NCBI GenBank assembly: GCA_900548705.1
Contig: URLF01000118.1
Span: forward strand, 1 to 6,377
Source of the DNA: an uncultured Porphyromonadaceae bacterium
Lineage (GTDB): Bacteria > Bacteroidota > Bacteroidia > Bacteroidales > Muribaculaceae
Length of the DNA: 6,377 bases
Direction of reading: 5' to 3'
The position numbers were made by a program, and so were the translations under genes. A model generated the notes under the pieces. That model did no database searches. It saw nothing but the letters and a program-made list of their open reading frames with translations, and was not told where the DNA came from. The number at the start of each line of letters is the position of its first letter. Position 1 is the first letter of the stretch. Positions 3,396-6,377 of this stretch are shown piece after piece.

Positions 3396-5903
3396 ATGAA
3401 GACACAGATGAATTTTCAAGGGGGGCAGACCCCGGAAGGGATGGTAATGGAGGGGGTGAACCTGCGGCGCGATACCCTCAGTCCGGAGATATGGCGCAGA
3501 TGCGGAATGCCCCGGAAGCTGTCGGAGACCGACGCGCTTCCGTTCGCGAGGTTCTCCCCGTTTGGTGACGGGAGGGAAATATGCCTGCTATGCGGCGGGG
3601 ACAATACCTTGTATTATAAAATTATAACAGATGGGGAGGAGTCGGGGAAGGAACCGGCGGAGGAGTCGGCGGAGCAACCCCGGCTGTTGGCCGCGTTGCC
3701 TGCGCGTCCGCTGCTTGCGGTTATCTCGACCCCGGGGTTGATTCGGCTGCTGCTGGAGCATCAGCCTGACCAATACATCACTTATGACGGGGAACTGAAC
3801 CTGTCGTTCCACGGCGCGATGCCCCAGCTTCCGGCCATAAAAGTCGTGGCCTCGGAATACAACACCCTCTACGGGACTGTCCCTGCGGTGAAACTGAGCG
3901 GAGGGAGTCCGGGAAGTTCCGGGTCTCAGCTCACCGCCGGTGACAACCGTCTGCTGACCAACGCCCTGACGGGATGTTACGACACCCTGTGCCACCAGGC
4001 GCGGGGCATGGGATATTGTGTGCAGCCGCGAATGGCACGTTACAGGTTGCTCGACGCGGCGGGTAACACGGTGGTGACGGGGCCGATGGTGCCGCTATCG
4101 GTGACCGATGGCTTCTCGGCCACCGGCAGTGTGGTGCAGATTTCCGATGACGGGCTCCAGAATCTCGGTGAGGGAAGGATGGAGATGGGGGTATACCGAG
4201 TGGCGGTGGTCGCCCCCGCCCGGTTGGTCGCGCCATGGAACAGAATCATCAGCAAGCTTGTGGTGGAGGTTACCGATGAAATCGACCCGATCTCAGCGGG
4301 GGAAGCCGCCCCTCACGGCATTTTACGCGATTCCGCGTCAGGAAGGGTGACGGTCACCTCACGCCTGCCCGGCCTCACCCACGGTATGGTCATCGACAAA
4401 TCCCGTCTGAGGCTGTTGGGATTGGAAGCCATTGGATGGCCGATGAAGGTGGCGGCGGAGTTCGACATCCCCTTTGACGGGGGTGTGGGTGATACCGGAA
4501 GCATACACGCGATACCTGTCACCGGCTCACTCCCCTCCTCCCCGGCCATCGCGGAGTCATCGACGGCTATCGGGCGCACCTGGTCGGCGGCATTGGAAGC
4601 GGGAGAACTGACGGTGCTGTGCAATCCCTGCCGCAGGCAATCGGGAGGATGGTCGCCCGACTGCTTCATCGCCTCCCGCGACAGCGGGGACGGGACGGTA
4701 TGGCGCATGGCGTTAAGCGTCAGGCTCTCCACCCCCGCCGGGGAGACATGGGTGAAAAGCGAGACAGGAGGGCTTGGCAACGCGCCATCCTCCCTCTCTC
4801 CCGTCCTGTCGTTCCCCTCTTCCGAAGCCACCTCCCTGACGGTCACATACCTATCCCCCTCAGGGACAGTCTATGAGGAGGAGTTTCCCCTCTCACCCAT
4901 CCCGGGACGCGAACTGGCATGTTATGTCGCGCCCGGACTTGAGAGAATCCAGCTCTCGAAGACCGTCACGGCCTATCTCCCGAAAGGGGGTGAGCTTCCC
5001 TCCCGGCTTGAGGCGGGTGTGGCGGAGGTGTATTCCACCGCCGACCTGGGCCGGATGCTCGACCGTCGGAACATCTGCGAAGGGGCAATCCACGCCGTCA
5101 AGATGGTGCCGCGCTCAGGTTCAGGCTGGGATTTCTCCCGTCTGAAACTGCTGTTTCTCGGTGAATCCGGCACCTATGTCGCGTCAATCGACTCGCGGGG
5201 AGAGTTCCACTCCTCAACCCCGGTAGACCACCGCCCCGTCCGCTCCTTCCGGTCGGTATGCGAGTCCACAGGGCGCGACGGCGCGTCGCTGCTGCTCTAC
5301 GCCGGGGATGACCTGGTAAGCATCTCCGGACAGAAAGCCACCACCATCATCCATTCCCCCCTCTCCCGGCTCCACCCACCCCTCCAGGCACAATCCACAG
5401 TGGCAATCGGATGGGAGGGGAGACACCGCGAGATATGGCTCTCACCGTCAGGGAGCGGCAAGCTGCTACGACTGACCGGGGCGGGGGAGATTGTCGGCGC
5501 GTCACTCCCGGGGATAAACCTCGCAACAGACTCCCCCACATTCCGGTTCGCCACATACCGGGGCGCGTTGCTGCTTGCCTCCACGGCGGGAGTCCATGAC
5601 CTGTCGGACGAGACGGCGGTCGACCTGCTTGATGTCACCCTGCGGGTCAGATACCGCCTGACCCATAGACCGGAATGGCTGACGGTCAACACCTTCGCCT
5701 CCTCTCTCAAAGGGAGCGTCACCCTCTCGGGCGACCGTGGCACCGAAATCGCCGAACCGCTGCTGAGTCTGGCCATCGACGGTGCGGTCAACGCCCCGAT
5801 AAGGGTGAGACTCGCCGCTCCCCGCCGCCAGTGGGTGGAGACCCTTTACCGCTTCTCAGCCTCCCCGGACCTTGCAATCCATCCAGCCGAAATCAACCTT
5901 TGA
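3396..5903 (+). CDS. Large beta-rich protein upstream of terminase, possible phage neck/tail structural protein
   Basis: 835 residues that I do not recognise with certainty. There is no signal peptide and no membrane segment. The N-terminus, MKTQMNFQGG...EGVNLRRDTLSPEIWRR, resembles in style phage tail proteins that open with a short strand-rich lead. An acidic imperfect 8-residue repeat follows at 81-96. The rest is rich in short beta strands and Gly/Ser turns; residues about 590-760 (KLLFLGESGTYVASIDSRG, LLLYAGDDLVSISG, EIWLSPSGSGKLLRLTGAG, GALLLASTAGVHDL) read like successive propeller blades. The gene ends 16 bp before a large terminase gene on the same strand, so a virion role is plausible; a tail nozzle or head-tail stabilising protein is my best inference. 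ATG 3396 was chosen as it follows the TAACTTTG box; 3387 and 3408 are in-frame alternatives. Codon use is GC-rich, unlike the hip genes. Confidence 0.75.
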   Translation: MKTQMNFQGGQTPEGMVMEGVNLRRDTLSPEIWRRCGMPRKLSETDALPFARFSPFGDGREICLLCGGDNTLYYKIITDGEESGKEPAEESAEQPRLLAALPARPLLAVISTPGLIRLLLEHQPDQYITYDGELNLSFHGAMPQLPAIKVVASEYNTLYGTVPAVKLSGGSPGSSGSQLTAGDNRLLTNALTGCYDTLCHQARGMGYCVQPRMARYRLLDAAGNTVVTGPMVPLSVTDGFSATGSVVQISDDGLQNLGEGRMEMGVYRVAVVAPARLVAPWNRIISKLVVEVTDEIDPISAGEAAPHGILRDSASGRVTVTSRLPGLTHGMVIDKSRLRLLGLEAIGWPMKVAAEFDIPFDGGVGDTGSIHAIPVTGSLPSSPAIAESSTAIGRTWSAALEAGELTVLCNPCRRQSGGWSPDCFIASRDSGDGTVWRMALSVRLSTPAGETWVKSETGGLGNAPSSLSPVLSFPSSEATSLTVTYLSPSGTVYEEEFPLSPIPGRELACYVAPGLERIQLSKTVTAYLPKGGELPSRLEAGVAEVYSTADLGRMLDRRNICEGAIHAVKMVPRSGSGWDFSRLKLLFLGESGTYVASIDSRGEFHSSTPVDHRPVRSFRSVCESTGRDGASLLLYAGDDLVSISGQKATTIIHSPLSRLHPPLQAQSTVAIGWEGRHREIWLSPSGSGKLLRLTGAGEIVGASLPGINLATDSPTFRFATYRGALLLASTAGVHDLSDETAVDLLDVTLRVRYRLTHRPEWLTVNTFASSLKGSVTLSGDRGTEIAEPLLSLAIDGAVNAPIRVRLAAPRRQWVETLYRFSASPDLAIHPAEINL
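3636..3683 (+). repeat. Imperfect 24-bp tandem repeat inside the 835-residue gene
   Basis: Two in-frame 24-bp units begin with GAGGAGTCGG and encode EESGKEPA and EESAEQPR (residues 81-96). The segment is acidic and probably an unstructured linker between N-terminal strands. Unit number may vary among relatives. Confidence 0.7.
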
Positions 5904-5919
5904 CCCCCACGACAAACCT

Positions 5920-6377
5920 ATGGAAAACTTCGATGAAATATGGGAAGAGAACCTGCGGCGCAACCGTCTGCGCGACCGCCTGGAGCATTTCGACCCTGTA
6001 AGCGGGGAGGGATGCTCGGGTGACCGCGTGGAGGTCGGCCCTGAGCCGTGGACCGAGGGGCGGGAGCTTGTGCCACGCGAGATGCTTGACGACCCGAAAT
6101 ACCCATCTGCCCGTGATTCGCTCGCCTGGACACGCCTGCGTTGCCGTCATGACTTCGAATACTGGGCGGCCAAATGCTGCCGCATAAAGGACAAGAACAG
6201 CCGCCGGATTGTGCCCTTCATCCTCAACCGTCCCCAACGGCGTGTGGTGAAGCTTCTGGAGGCTGACCGCCGGGCGGGGAGACCGATGAGGATGGTGATA
6301 CTGAAAGCGCGCCAATGGGGCGGCTCCACAGTGGTTGAGATGTATATGGGGTGGATACAGGCGGGGCTTGCCACCGG
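5920..6377 (+). CDS. terL: Phage terminase large subunit, N-terminal part (3'-partial)
   Basis: The frame is open from ATG 5920 to the window end, giving 152 codons. The segment FEYWAAKCCRIKDKNSRRIVPFILNRPQRRVVKLLE (79-114) is the typical lead-in of TerL ATPases, where PF.LN..QR is the adenine-binding Q region. RMVILKARQWGGSTVVEMYM (124-143) holds the Walker A. TerL packages phage DNA into proheads, with an ATPase here and a nuclease domain further downstream, outside the window. The usual GK lysine of Walker A is Gly; Lys129 at the motif's front may replace it, as described for the shifted lysine of lambda gpA. Residues 1-60 are a charged extension without recognisable motifs. It follows the 835-residue gene by 16 bp and is probably in one operon with it. 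No small terminase gene is seen next to it. The family call is good; whether the phage is functional cannot be told. Confidence 0.82.
   Translation, partial: MENFDEIWEENLRRNRLRDRLEHFDPVSGEGCSGDRVEVGPEPWTEGRELVPREMLDDPKYPSARDSLAWTRLRCRHDFEYWAAKCCRIKDKNSRRIVPFILNRPQRRVVKLLEADRRAGRPMRMVILKARQWGGSTVVEMYMGWIQAGLAT

Noticed and set aside
4313..4846. 177-residue minus-strand ORF inside the 835-residue gene
   Set aside because: Antisense to a continuous long plus-strand gene; rich in Ser/Pro/Arg as expected from GC-rich antisense frames, with no recognisable domain.
5297..5791. 164-residue minus-strand ORF near the end of the 835-residue gene
   Set aside because: Same reason: antisense shadow in GC-rich coding DNA, no motif and no promoter or start context.
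5893..6315. 140-residue minus-strand ORF opposite the terminase start
   Set aside because: The plus strand here encodes recognisable terminase sequence, so the antisense frame is a shadow.

Overview
The window looks like Bacteroidota DNA, probably order Bacteroidales and GC-rich for that group. Two gene starts carry a promoter -7 box of the Bacteroidota type TAnnTTTG (TATCTTTG before hipB, TAACTTTG before the phage gene). Starts have no clear Shine-Dalgarno sequence, and the genes belong to families common in gut Bacteroidales. A genus cannot be named from this alone; a Muribaculaceae-like organism would be a reasonable guess.

Layout, all genes on the + strand: (1) 1-911, the 3' part of a SulP/SLC26-type anion transporter with its C-terminal STAS domain, an ordinary chromosomal gene. 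(2) 912-1240, an intergenic region dominated by a composite repeat: 9-bp tandem units, a 20-bp GC palindrome, a run of CGCAGATT-like units and a very long hairpin. (3) 1247-2946, a compact AT-richer operon: three nearly identical palindromic operators exactly 61 bp apart, then a small Xre/HipB-type repressor, a stand-alone HipA N-terminal domain (HipS-like) and a HipA kinase core (HipT-like). This is a split, tripartite HipBST-type toxin-antitoxin module. (4) 2971-3304, a second copy of the composite repeat in the same orientation, so the module sits between two direct repeats about 2,048 bp apart. (5) 3371-6377, a GC-rich phage-like segment: a promoter box, an 835-residue beta-rich protein I cannot assign with certainty (possibly a neck or tail protein), and the first 152 codons of a large terminase subunit running off the window.

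Reading of the whole: a chromosomal transporter gene is followed by a repeat-bounded toxin-antitoxin cassette and then by what appears to be one edge of a prophage or phage-derived element. HipB probably binds the three operators and represses the operon, while the HipS-like protein probably restrains the HipT-like kinase. No integrase, tRNA, att site, CRISPR array or rRNA is visible. The most notable points are the split HipBST architecture with its evenly spaced operator array, the flanking direct repeats whose hairpins show a compensatory base-pair change, and the terminase Walker A that lacks the usual GK lysine.
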